Part shown: piece after piece, positions 15,734-26,066 of the stretch
How the letters are laid out: each line of letters begins with the position of its first letter
How positions within the stretch are numbered: position 1 is the stretch's first letter
NCBI GenBank assembly: GCA_014730055.1
Contig: WJIV01000173.1
Coordinates: 1-44,999 of the forward strand
From: Candidatus Bathyarchaeota archaeon
GTDB lineage: Archaea > Thermoproteota > Bathyarchaeia > TCS64
DNA: 44,999 nt
Direction of reading: 5' to 3'
Made by a program: the position numbers and the translations under genes
The notes under the pieces: model-generated
The model's input: the letters and a program-made list of their open reading frames with translations, nothing else
Databases searched by the model: none
Told to the model about the DNA's origin: nothing

Positions 15734-17731
15734 TTGGCGGAAAGTAAAGCAACTACGGTAAACGCATTGGAAAAATTTTCAGGTCTTAAGATCTCGAACA
15801 GAGTCGCTCTAGAACTTGGTATACTAGCGGCAGTGGTGGCATTAGCAGTATTGGTTAGGGCGCTCCCACTCCAGTATGGAGCTTACTATACAGCTTATGA
15901 CCCATTATTACAGTATCGTGCTACGGAGTATATTTCAGAGAACGGGTTTAGGGCTTATTTTAACTGGCATGACGATCTCTCTTGGTACCCCATGGGTAGG
16001 GACGTATCGAAGGCATATTATCCCGGAATCCCACTTACAGCAGGATTACTATACCACATATTAAATTCAATTGGAATAAATGTGAGTGCTTACAATGTCG
16101 GTTTGTATTTCCCATTATTCATGGCAGCACTCACTTGCATTGTTGCATATTTCTTGGGAAAGGAAATTAGAGGACCCGCAGTTGGTCTGTTCAGCGCAGT
16201 ATTCGTAGCTATAAATCCTACACACATAAACCGTACAGCACTAGGTTTCTTCGATACCGAAAATATAGGATTATTCTGTATGGTTTTATTGCCGTTGTTT
16301 CTACTCAGGTCGATAGATAAAAAGAATAAAGATGAGCTAAGGGTAATATATGGAATTCTCTCAGGACTAACACTTGGTTATATCTATCTTTCTTGGGGGG
16401 CGGCAAAGTACCTGAACGGTCTGATAATTTTATACATGCTCGTTTTGATGTACAATGAGAGATTCGAGTACAGGCACCTTGTTAGTTACTGCCTTACCAT
16501 TGGATTCGGTTACCTAATAATGTCAATGGTACCGAAACTTGGAGTAAAGGCTCTATTGGGAATAGACAATCTAGTAGGTTTCGGAATGGTACCAATAATG
16601 GTAGCTTATATCTACATCAAGGAAAGGATGGATATTCAAATAATAGCCAATGTTTCAGGAGCCTTGCTAGTACTTGGAGTACTAGCTGTTTTCATTCTAC
16701 CAGCAATTGGGATCAATATCCCCATCGGTACAAAGTTCCTTAAAGCAATTAATCCCTTTACATCGGGTACTACACCATTGTATCAGTCAATCGCTGAGAA
16801 CAGGGTGCCAGCATGGGCCTCCCTTTTCCAGAACTTTGGTATAATACTCATGTTAGGTGTAATAGGAATATATTTTTCCTCGAAAAAGCAAGATGATAAG
16901 TCACTTTACCTATCAGTATATTTCTTTACCTCAATATATTTCGCAGGGATAATGTCTCGTCTAAGCCAGATCCTCGCTGTCCCAGCATGCATAATGGGGG
17001 CATATGGCCTCGTAGAGTTAGCATCCCCCTTCTTTAAACTAACTAGCCCAGTTCAGGATTCAAGGGCTCGTAGGAAAAAACAGGTTTTTGGCATGAATAA
17101 ATACCTCGGTATAGCTTTCATCGTTATAACTATGCTAACTCTTGTTCCTAACACATGGAGAGCGATAAATGCAGGAGATGCTCCTACTAGCCTCGCTAGC
17201 TCCGCTGTGCCTTATAGATTCGATGGCGATTATGTTAATGACTGGCCTGAAGCTCTGGAATGGATGGAGAATAACATAGGAGATGATGAAGTTGTATGTT
17301 CTTGGTGGGACTATGGCTATTGGATTCAAGCTATGTCAGGCAGAAAGACCATGGCGGATGGATCGACAAGCGATTACAACCAGATAGCAACTATTGGTAG
17401 AATAATGATGCTTCCCCCAAATGAGTCTATCAAAATCTTAGCTGAGTATCCTGCAGACTACATCCTAGTCTTCTACGCCTACAACCCTAACAATCCAGAG
17501 CAGTCGCTGAATATTGGAGATGACGTCAAGTGGAGCTGGATGGTCAGGATAGGAGGCCTAGATATTAACGAGTACAGAGATCCTGAGAACTATGGACGTC
17601 CCACTGAAAAATTCTACAATAGCACTATAGCTGGTCTCATGTACGGAACTTGGGATCAGAGATACTTCGAACCGGTGCATTTCTCTCCTCATGGATTCGT
17701 ACGTATATTCAGGATCTATTATCCTGAGTAG
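15734..17731 (+). CDS. aglB: Oligosaccharyltransferase AglB/STT3
   Basis: This is the membrane enzyme that transfers an oligosaccharide from a polyprenyl phosphate carrier to Asn in N-X-S/T sequons outside the cell. The 665-residue protein has about 12-13 transmembrane helices over residues 25-470 and an extracellular C-terminal domain. The catalytic first loop has the acidic TAYDPLLQYRAT segment (around residue 55), and the sequon-binding motif WWDYG is at residues 524-528, followed by TMADGSTSDY. The C-terminal domain is short, placing it in the compact AglB class. The start is TTG at 15734, with no in-frame ATG or GTG nearby. Its carrier lipid would come from the isoprenoid pathway whose genes lie just across the divergent region. 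Confidence 0.93.
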   Translation: MAESKATTVNALEKFSGLKISNRVALELGILAAVVALAVLVRALPLQYGAYYTAYDPLLQYRATEYISENGFRAYFNWHDDLSWYPMGRDVSKAYYPGIPLTAGLLYHILNSIGINVSAYNVGLYFPLFMAALTCIVAYFLGKEIRGPAVGLFSAVFVAINPTHINRTALGFFDTENIGLFCMVLLPLFLLRSIDKKNKDELRVIYGILSGLTLGYIYLSWGAAKYLNGLIILYMLVLMYNERFEYRHLVSYCLTIGFGYLIMSMVPKLGVKALLGIDNLVGFGMVPIMVAYIYIKERMDIQIIANVSGALLVLGVLAVFILPAIGINIPIGTKFLKAINPFTSGTTPLYQSIAENRVPAWASLFQNFGIILMLGVIGIYFSSKKQDDKSLYLSVYFFTSIYFAGIMSRLSQILAVPACIMGAYGLVELASPFFKLTSPVQDSRARRKKQVFGMNKYLGIAFIVITMLTLVPNTWRAINAGDAPTSLASSAVPYRFDGDYVNDWPEALEWMENNIGDDEVVCSWWDYGYWIQAMSGRKTMADGSTSDYNQIATIGRIMMLPPNESIKILAEYPADYILVFYAYNPNNPEQSLNIGDDVKWSWMVRIGGLDINEYRDPENYGRPTEKFYNSTIAGLMYGTWDQRYFEPVHFSPHGFVRIFRIYYPE

Positions 17732-17826
17732 CCTCTCTTTTAGAAAAGGTTAAGAATTGATTTGTTTATTGGGTAGTGACTCATTGGGTGGATTTATGCT
17801 ACCTCTGATCAGGTTGATACTGTTCT

Positions 17827-18429
17827 ATGAACAAGGTTAGAAAGACAGAGTACAGGGCTGTCCCAGTTCGTGAGACTCTTATCCAGATGAAAGACATATC
17901 TGAGCTGATGCTAGACCTCGCCTATAGTGCCGCTCTATTCGATAACGAGGACCTTGCCGAGGAGGTGATGGAGCTGGAGACCAAGATAGATGATCTTGTG
18001 TATCTATTGAACATGAATCTCATGCTTGCAGCTAGGGATCGAGAAGATGCTGAGACCATGGCAGGCATCTCGAAGATCGGATCACTAACTAACGCAATAT
18101 CTGATGCAGCAGCTGATGTAGCTGGTATAGTACTAAAGGATATTGGCATTCATCCAGTAGTACGTGAGGTCTTTCAGAGGGCCGAAGAGCATCTAGCTCG
18201 AATGGTCATCTCTGAGAACTCAATTCTAATTGGTAAGACAATAGAGGACCTTGACCTCGCAGCCGAGGTAGGCATTGACATAATCGCCATCAGGCGTGGA
18301 AAGTACTGGCATATCAACCCTGATAAGGAGATTCTGATGCCGGAAGATGTTCTTGTTGCAAGGGGAACTGGATCGGGGCTTAAGAAGCTAATAAAGGCGG
18401 CGAATGCGGAGGTTGAGGACTTTGAGTAA
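17827..18429 (+). CDS. PhoU-domain/TrkA-C protein, first of a tandem pair
   Basis: The 200-residue protein combines a PhoU-like helical domain (about residues 15-110, with ELMLDLAYSAALFDNEDLAEEVMELE) and a TrkA-C/RCK_C domain (about 125-195, with ENSILIGKTIEDLDLAAEVGIDIIAIRRG and EDVLVARG). This is the COG3273 type architecture. TrkA-C domains bind small ligands such as nucleotides and regulate cation transporters or channels; the protein has no membrane segment itself. The second gene overlaps it and has the same architecture, so a heteromeric regulator is likely. No transporter gene is adjacent, so the partner is encoded elsewhere. Confidence 0.8.
   Translation: MNKVRKTEYRAVPVRETLIQMKDISELMLDLAYSAALFDNEDLAEEVMELETKIDDLVYLLNMNLMLAARDREDAETMAGISKIGSLTNAISDAAADVAGIVLKDIGIHPVVREVFQRAEEHLARMVISENSILIGKTIEDLDLAAEVGIDIIAIRRGKYWHINPDKEILMPEDVLVARGTGSGLKKLIKAANAEVEDFE
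18408..18413 (+). promoter_or_regulatory. Ribosome binding site GGAGGT that decides the second PhoU/TrkA-C start
   Basis: GGAGGT ends 8 bases before TTG 18422. It lies downstream of the alternative ATG at 18404, so it argues for the TTG start, which overlaps the upstream stop by 8 bases. Confidence 0.55.
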
Positions 18430-19009
18430 AGGAGATATAGCTCATTGGGAGAAGATAACCAACGATCTGGTTACACTGAAAAACACGTCTGAGATGATGA
18501 TGGACCTAGCATACTCAGCTGTCCTTCTCAACAGCCAGTATCTAGCGGAGGAAGTCAGGCTACTTGAGGAACAGATAGATAATTTACACTTTGAATTTCA
18601 GTATGAGGTATTATCTAAAACAGAGACCGCTTCAGACCCCAGGGATCTGCTTGGGCTTATTCGCCTTGGAAGCGTAACTGAGAGAATAGCTGACGCAGCA
18701 AGCGAGATAGCTGAGGTTGTGCTGAGAGGAATAGAGCCCCATCCCGTGCTTCAGATGGTAATACAGGATGCAGAGGAGACAGTTGAAAGGGCCACTTTAA
18801 GCGAGGATTCACCGATAATTGGCAAAACTCTCAGAAAAGCTAAGATTGCTGAGGAAACAGGTATGTGGGTACTTGTAATTAGGCGTGGTGATAAGTGGAT
18901 TAGGCCAAGACCTGGTACTATTCTGAGGGCGGGTGACGTGATAATTGCATCTGGTTACTCAGAGGGTGAAGAAGACTTCGTTCAATTGCTTACAGGAAAA
19001 AGTAGTTAA
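18422..19009 (+). CDS. PhoU-domain/TrkA-C protein, second of a tandem pair
   Basis: This paralogue repeats the architecture of its neighbour: a PhoU-like helical domain (SEMMMDLAYSAVLLNSQYLAEEVRLLE) followed by a TrkA-C domain (EDSPIIGKTLRKAKIAEETGMWVLVIRRG, RAGDVIIASG). The PhoU-like parts share the segment LAYSA followed by xLAEEV, showing gene duplication, but overall divergence is high, suggesting distinct roles in one complex. I prefer the TTG start at 18422 (195 residues, MSKGDIAHWEK) because of GGAGGT 8 bases upstream. The in-frame ATG at 18404 would add six residues. It converges on the S6e gene 11 bases downstream. Confidence 0.8.
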   Translation: MSKGDIAHWEKITNDLVTLKNTSEMMMDLAYSAVLLNSQYLAEEVRLLEEQIDNLHFEFQYEVLSKTETASDPRDLLGLIRLGSVTERIADAASEIAEVVLRGIEPHPVLQMVIQDAEETVERATLSEDSPIIGKTLRKAKIAEETGMWVLVIRRGDKWIRPRPGTILRAGDVIIASGYSEGEEDFVQLLTGKSS

Positions 19010-19020
19010 AAATTTTGAGC

Positions 19021-19446
19021 TTATTCTTGCTCTTCAACTTCTTCTTCGTCGATTTCTGGTTCAGGCTCTGGCTCAGGTTCCTGTTCTTCCTTTTTTCTAC
19101 CCTTTGGCTTATCAACGATTGTGAAGTTAAGGTATGTGGTATCAGTATTAACAGTGTTTCCACGTACCATTTTTCTCTTCTTTTCACCCTTATTCTTGGG
19201 CTTGTAGCCAACGCCTCCGCTTAATACGACGGAGGTCTTTACGCTCCCATGAACATCGGGTCTCATAGGGATACCATCTTTATCTGTTCCACCTGTTAGT
19301 TTAAGCTTGTATCCCTGCATTTCAGCTACCGCACCATCTATGGTACTTCCTATCCTTGTACCTACTAGGCTTCTTAATCTCTGATCGTCTATCTCTACTT
19401 TCCTGCTTGTCCCGTTCTCAGGGTCCGAGATGATTAGTACTGGCAT
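19021..19446 (-). CDS. rps6e: Ribosomal protein S6e with acidic tail
   Basis: This is a component of the archaeal small ribosomal subunit. The core reads PVLIISDPENGTSRKVEID at the start and has LKLTGGTDKDGIPMRPDVHG, the S6e signature. After residue about 118 the protein ends in a low-complexity acidic tail of alternating Glu and Pro plus Glu runs, not part of the usual compact archaeal S6e (about 125 residues). I choose ATG 19446 (141 residues), 12 bases after the aIF5B stop and behind a GGAG, instead of the overlapping ATG at 19470. The pairing with aIF5B is a familiar archaeal gene order. Confidence 0.93.
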   Translation of the reverse strand: MPVLIISDPENGTSRKVEIDDQRLRSLVGTRIGSTIDGAVAEMQGYKLKLTGGTDKDGIPMRPDVHGSVKTSVVLSGGVGYKPKNKGEKKRKMVRGNTVNTDTTYLNFTIVDKPKGRKKEEQEPEPEPEPEIDEEEVEEQE

Positions 19447-19457
19447 TTTGTGTTCTC

Positions 19458-21236
19458 CTATACTGCCCAAAGAAAGTCGTCTTTACGCTTGAACTCCACA
19501 AGCTCCCTGAGCGCCTCGTTCGCGCTCTCCGAGAGTCGATCTGTATATTTTGTCCTCAGGAGCTTAGCGTCTTTCTCTGGAATGTCAACATAGAGGACAT
19601 CACGCTCTTTTATATGTCTACCTACTATTGGCTGGGGCATACTAACTGCTACCTCTTTTCCTGCCTCCGCATGGCTCACAGCTTCCCCGCTTTCCTGTAT
19701 CTGGGTGATTCTACCTATTCTTTCACCCTGTTCGTTTATCATATTTACACCCGGCTCTATGGTGCCTGCGAGAATATCCACACCAAATATAGCTGGCTTG
19801 GCTCTCCTGAAGATGAAGCCATCCATTATCTTGATCTTTCCTGGTTTTACTAGTTTATCGAATTCTTGACGTGCTTTAGCTTCCCTCTCTTCCTCCATCC
19901 ACCTGATGTAATCATCCATCAAGTTGTAGATAATGTCATTCCAGAATACGGGAACCTTCTGATCCTTCGCCTCCTGTTCTGCATCAGGGAGGATCTTAAC
20001 ATTGAAGGCCAAGATAGCCCCATATAGCGGCTCCTCATGTTTTACACTGAGGGCCTCCATAACATCTCTCTTGCTAACGTCCCCTATATCAGCCAACCGG
20101 ATGGGCATCCCTTTCTGCCTTAGACTTTCGACTATTGCCTCAAGACTCCCCAGTGTATCAGTTTTTAGGATAATACCTGTCTGGTCGGTATCAACCTTAA
20201 GGCGTTCCAGCTCTGATTCGACTTCATGGATGGCTCTCTCCTCAGTCATTTCTTCCCCCACAGCTATCAATGGTGAGCCGGGAATTGCATCCCCTAGGTC
20301 AGGCGCGGCTATTTTTATCCCAGCCGCCGCTGCAGCCTCATCTATAGTGTTGAACTTTTTTCTCGGGTCCCTTATCTCATCTAATGGTTGAGGTACAAGT
20401 ATTGCCCTTATTTTGCTTACTATCGGCCCTTCTTTTCCTCCTATCACTATGGTATCTTCTGACTTTAGTACACCATCATAGATTATTGCGTTGATAGTTG
20501 TACCTAATCCAGGCTCCTCTCTTACCTCCAATATAGTCCCTAAGGCCTTTCCATCGGTAACCTGGAGTTTCTGCTCTAGATACTGCTGTGTTAATCCAAT
20601 AAGAACCGCCAATAGTTCCCCAAGACCCTCACCAGTCTTTGCGCTAACAGGAACAACGGCGACGTTCTTGGTGAAGTTTCTAACCCGGTCAAATCTGTCG
20701 CTGCTTATTCCCTGTCTGCTTAGTGTTCCCATGATGTTATAGATGCGGTTATCCAAATCATTCTTGACCCAATCCTGCTGTTTCTGATAATTCTCTAGGA
20801 AGCTAGCATATTCCTCGCTTCTCCATCCATCCACACGATCAATCTTGTTTGCTGCTACAATAAAGGGAACTTTTCTTGATTTTAGTATATTTAATGACTC
20901 ATAAGTCTGATTCTCAAACCCGTGCATTACATCTACGACGAGGATCGCAATATCCGCGACGCTTCCTCCTCGAGTTCTGAGATTAGCGAATGCCTCGTGT
21001 CCCGGTGTATCTACAACTAGTAAGCCAGGGACTTTGACATTGACCTTGAAGTTTTTCACTAATTTCTGAGTAATAGCTACAAGGGTATCGAAGGGGAAAT
21101 AACTAGCACCTATTTGCTGTGTGAGTCCCCCCGCCTCTCGTAACTGTACAGCTGTTCCTCTTATTTTATCAAGTAGGCTGGTCTTTCCAGTGTCAACGTG
21201 CCCCAGCATGCAAATTATTGGTTGTCTCATAGGCAT
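19458..21236 (-). CDS. infB: Translation initiation factor aIF5B (IF-2 homologue)
   Basis: The GTPase promotes ribosomal subunit joining and initiator tRNA delivery. It has G1 GHVDTGKTSLLDKIRG at the N-terminus, G3 DTPGHEAF, G4 NKIDRV and G5 SAKTGEG, then the beta-barrel domain II, domain III (SLEAIVESLRQKGMPIRLADIGDVSK) and the C-terminal barrel. At 592 residues it is the short archaeal form without the long N-terminal extension of eukaryotic eIF5B. I saw no intein. It lies upstream of S6e and 74 bases downstream of cdc48 on the same strand. Confidence 0.96.
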   Translation of the reverse strand: MPMRQPIICMLGHVDTGKTSLLDKIRGTAVQLREAGGLTQQIGASYFPFDTLVAITQKLVKNFKVNVKVPGLLVVDTPGHEAFANLRTRGGSVADIAILVVDVMHGFENQTYESLNILKSRKVPFIVAANKIDRVDGWRSEEYASFLENYQKQQDWVKNDLDNRIYNIMGTLSRQGISSDRFDRVRNFTKNVAVVPVSAKTGEGLGELLAVLIGLTQQYLEQKLQVTDGKALGTILEVREEPGLGTTINAIIYDGVLKSEDTIVIGGKEGPIVSKIRAILVPQPLDEIRDPRKKFNTIDEAAAAAGIKIAAPDLGDAIPGSPLIAVGEEMTEERAIHEVESELERLKVDTDQTGIILKTDTLGSLEAIVESLRQKGMPIRLADIGDVSKRDVMEALSVKHEEPLYGAILAFNVKILPDAEQEAKDQKVPVFWNDIIYNLMDDYIRWMEEEREAKARQEFDKLVKPGKIKIMDGFIFRRAKPAIFGVDILAGTIEPGVNMINEQGERIGRITQIQESGEAVSHAEAGKEVAVSMPQPIVGRHIKERDVLYVDIPEKDAKLLRTKYTDRLSESANEALRELVEFKRKDDFLWAV

Positions 21237-21310
21237 TCTAGATACCCCGCAGTATACAGATTAAGACAATTAATATACCTATCTGAGTTGTGGTGCAAGA
21301 AAACAGGGTT

Positions 21311-23506
<2,196 letters not shown>

Positions 23507-23510
23507 TCAC

Positions 23511-24011
23511 CTAATTAATTTTAATTTCTTTTCCTCTATCCTTGTCTTCTGTTATTTTAAAAAGTAAATCTAAAACACCATTATTATAGCTTACATCTGC
23601 GGAATCTGGGTCGATCTTAACGCCTAATGGAATCTCATTGGTGATGGTCTTTGAGTCTTTACTCGCTCTTATAGTAACCTTCTTGTCTGTTGCGTTTATC
23701 TTGATATCTTCTTTGGAAACCCCAGGTATCTCGGCAATAATTCTAACCCTGTTATTGCCATCATCAACGTCGACCTGGGTTAAGATCTCCTGCTCAAGAG
23801 GTTCACCTAATCCCATCTCATATCGATCTTGGAATGGGTTACTTCCAAATTCCTTAATAACGGGCTCCCCATCTGGCCCCTTGGTCATTGTGTAACCATA
23901 TGACCAAGTCTTCACATGAGGATCACTTTGGAATTCTAGGTCTCTTAACCCGAACTGCCTAAATATTTTCTCGATCATCTCATCGAAAGGATCATTATTA
24001 TTCCATGTCAT
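23511..24011 (-). CDS. hsp20: Hsp20 small heat shock protein
   Basis: This 166-residue protein is an ATP-independent holdase. The N-terminal part (residues 1-75) is polar and glycine-containing. The alpha-crystallin domain occupies about 76-160, with RVRIIAEIPGVSKEDIKINATDKKVTIRAS and the conserved YNNGVLDLLF segment (the GVL motif). A C-terminal basic tail ends in EIKIN, reminiscent of the IxI anchoring motif. It is the first gene of a minus-strand run with cdc48, giving a chaperone-unfoldase operon. The promoter region next to its start contains a TATA-like element and several ATGTCA boxes (24056-24138) that may govern its expression. Confidence 0.93.
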   Translation of the reverse strand: MTWNNNDPFDEMIEKIFRQFGLRDLEFQSDPHVKTWSYGYTMTKGPDGEPVIKEFGSNPFQDRYEMGLGEPLEQEILTQVDVDDGNNRVRIIAEIPGVSKEDIKINATDKKVTIRASKDSKTITNEIPLGVKIDPDSADVSYNNGVLDLLFKITEDKDRGKEIKIN

Positions 24012-24040
24012 TTTTATTACTGGAAGTATCCCTTCATCGC

Positions 24041-24052
24041 TTATTTTTAAAT
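24041..24052 (-). promoter_or_regulatory. TATA-like element for hsp20
   Basis: On the minus strand this reads ATTTAAAAATAA, 30-41 bases upstream of the hsp20 ATG at 24011. The sequence ATGTCA/TGACAT lies right next to it on the upstream side (24056-24061). Confidence 0.5.
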
Positions 24053-24055
24053 CTT

Positions 24056-24081
24056 ATGTCAAATTGTCATATTTCTGACAT
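24056..24081. promoter_or_regulatory. Candidate operator: inverted ATGTCA repeat
   Basis: ATGTCA at 24056-24061 and TGACAT at 24076-24081 form a perfect inverted pair, 14 bases apart, with a further TGTCAT at 24065-24070 between them. Another ATGTCA occurs at 24133-24138, beside the TATA-like element of the divergent ACT-domain gene. The spacing places the pair just upstream of the hsp20 TATA-like element, as expected for an activator or repressor site. The binding protein is unknown. Confidence 0.4.
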
Positions 24082-24140
24082 CAGATAAATATTTATTACA
24101 GAATAAGCATTGTTTGAATGATTTCTAACCATATGTCATA

Positions 24141-24153
24141 AATTTTTATATTA
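24141..24153 (+). promoter_or_regulatory. TATA-like element for the ACT-domain gene
   Basis: AATTTTTATATTA lies 25-37 bases upstream of ATG 24178, the usual archaeal distance for a transcript with a very short leader. An ATGTCA box at 24133-24138 sits where the BRE would be. Confidence 0.5.
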
Positions 24154-24177
24154 CCCTATTTTTTAAGAGGATCGGAA

Positions 24178-24834
24178 ATGTCGAGGAACAGGCACACAGT
24201 CCAAGATGCTGTTCGTGTGATCATAGCACGAGACCCGTATCTATACAGAGGGTTGAGGATGAAGGTTATAAACTACAGCGCTGCTGCTCGATATATTCGC
24301 GGAGAAGTTGAGAACCTTGCAGGGGACGAAGTTGATACAAACACAATCGTAACTGCCATAATGCGTTTCAGTAGAGAAGCACAGCAGCAGAGAGCCAGGG
24401 AAAGAACCCTACCATTAAGTGGTAGCAGACTAAACTTGGTTACGGATGTAAAGGAGCTAACTGTGAGAGCTAGCTCCAGAGACCAGGTTGATATCATTGA
24501 ACAGTTACTTGAGCTCCAGCGTAGTGGATTGAGGATTAAATTTCACCAGTTCCCAGGGAGTATCAAAATCATCACGACAAGTGATGGCATTACGGATATA
24601 ATGCAATCACTTTGGCAGTATGAACCAGAGATTGAGGAGGGCTATGCTGAGTTAAACATCACAGTTCTAGGAGGTAACGATCGGATGGACAGGATTGCAC
24701 TGCTGACCGATTTACTATTCAGAAATGGTGTACATATGGTAGACGCTTTTTTCACTGGAGATGAAATGAGTCTGATAATCCGGGAGGAGGATGCTTCAAA
24801 GGCCTTTGAGGTTTTGAGGAGTCAGACACGTTAA
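24178..24834 (+). CDS. Archaeal protein with helical N-terminal domain and ACT-like regulatory domains
   Basis: The 218-residue soluble protein has an N-terminal helical part (residues 1-75, DAVRVIIARDPYLYRGL and AARYIRGEVENLAG) that resembles a winged-helix fold. Two beta-alpha-beta segments follow: about 85-145 (LNLVTDVKELTVRASSRDQVDIIEQLLELQRS) and about 150-215 (AELNITVLGGNDRMDRIALLTDLLFRNGVHMVDAFFTGDEMSLIIREED). The second matches the ACT ligand-binding pattern seen in amino-acid-regulated enzymes and transcription factors. I infer a ligand-responsive regulator, but there is no direct evidence of DNA binding. It diverges from hsp20 and overlaps the MFS stop by 4 bases. Confidence 0.6.
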   Translation: MSRNRHTVQDAVRVIIARDPYLYRGLRMKVINYSAAARYIRGEVENLAGDEVDTNTIVTAIMRFSREAQQQRARERTLPLSGSRLNLVTDVKELTVRASSRDQVDIIEQLLELQRSGLRIKFHQFPGSIKIITTSDGITDIMQSLWQYEPEIEEGYAELNITVLGGNDRMDRIALLTDLLFRNGVHMVDAFFTGDEMSLIIREEDASKAFEVLRSQTR

Positions 24835-25982
24835 TCTCTTCTTTGAACAAGGTATACGACTATTAGACCTATAATAGTTGCAAAAGCAGAAAACTTCAAG
24901 GCACCGCTGGAATTTGTAGTATCAGCTATTACACCTAGTATTAATGGACCAACTATTCCCCCAAGATTCCCAAACATAGAATATACGGCCATTGCCGTTC
25001 CTCTCTGGTTTGGTGGAGATTCTTCAGCTATGTATACGTTGCCCGATGTCAGATAAATACCGTAGGCAAGCCCCTGTATTCCCATTAAAATACTTAGAAT
25101 TATAATAGCTGTCTGAAATGATACAGTTAAGATAGTAAACGCAGAGAGAGCTAATCCAACTGCCATTAGTGTGAATGTCTGGATATATTTCGTTAATATT
25201 CCCACAGGTAGCCGTACGATTGTGCTGACTATTCCTCTGGTAGTGAAGCCAACCCCTATCTGAGCCTCGTCCAACCCGACATCAGTGCCATACACTGGGA
25301 AGAATAAGGTTAGTGCGTTGAACATCAATGCATTAAGGAAATTTGCTAGCCCTGAAGCCTGAACACTTGGCTCTTTGATTATAGTCCCCAAGTTACGAAG
25401 ATCTCTTTCATTACTTGCTCTTTTTTTATCCTCTTTGATAAACTGAATGAGAAGAAGAGAGGTTAAAGCTAGAATGCTGCTTAGGACAAAAGCTGTTTCT
25501 GGTCCTCTAATCTTTGTAGCATAGCCACCGATTAGAGGTCCGAGCGTGAAACCTAGCCCCATGGATGTCATATAGAGTCCTTGAGATGTATTCCGATGCT
25601 CTGAACAAGTTATCTCAGAGATTAGTAGAAAACCGTTTCCAAATATCATGCCTACACCCATACCTAACGCAATTCTAATGGGGTATAGGTGGATGGGGTT
25701 CGTGGCTGCTATATAGCTCAGGGGAACTATTGTGAAAAGTATTAGCCCCGGAGTCATCATGGTTTTTCGTCCAAGTCTGTCTGATAGCCTACCGAGAGGT
25801 AACGAGAGAACAAGCATTGTTATGGCAGCCGCTGACCCATAAGTTCCAAGGATAGTAAGGGAGGCGCCTAGGTTTCTCGCATACCCGGGGAATATTGGTA
25901 TAACTGTACTGTGACTAGCATCAGCGAAGAAAATTGCTAGGGTAAGCAGTTTTACTCTACGAGGGATCTCTGGAAGCTTCAT
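24831..25982 (-). CDS. MFS transporter (DHA1-like, 12 TM)
   Basis: The 383-residue membrane protein has about twelve hydrophobic helices. The loop after helix 2 carries GRLSDRLGRKTMM, the MFS motif A, and helix 5 has LGFTLGPLIGGYA, a motif C-like antiporter sequence. A charged central loop (IKEDKKRASNERDLRNLG) separates the two six-helix halves. It probably exports a small molecule; the substrate is unknown. It is unlike the MFS at 2984-4171 in sequence detail but belongs to the same broad group. The stop overlaps the ACT-domain gene by 4 bases, convergently. Confidence 0.87.
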   Translation of the reverse strand: MKLPEIPRRVKLLTLAIFFADASHSTVIPIFPGYARNLGASLTILGTYGSAAAITMLVLSLPLGRLSDRLGRKTMMTPGLILFTIVPLSYIAATNPIHLYPIRIALGMGVGMIFGNGFLLISEITCSEHRNTSQGLYMTSMGLGFTLGPLIGGYATKIRGPETAFVLSSILALTSLLLIQFIKEDKKRASNERDLRNLGTIIKEPSVQASGLANFLNALMFNALTLFFPVYGTDVGLDEAQIGVGFTTRGIVSTIVRLPVGILTKYIQTFTLMAVGLALSAFTILTVSFQTAIIILSILMGIQGLAYGIYLTSGNVYIAEESPPNQRGTAMAVYSMFGNLGGIVGPLILGVIADTTNSSGALKFSAFATIIGLIVVYLVQRRD

Positions 25983-26066
25983 AGGTTGGTGTTTATTTGC
26001 CTATGGGGTTATGAAGGCTTCTAGTCGTGGTGGGATTTTTATGGTAGTATCTGGGCTATAGTGTCT

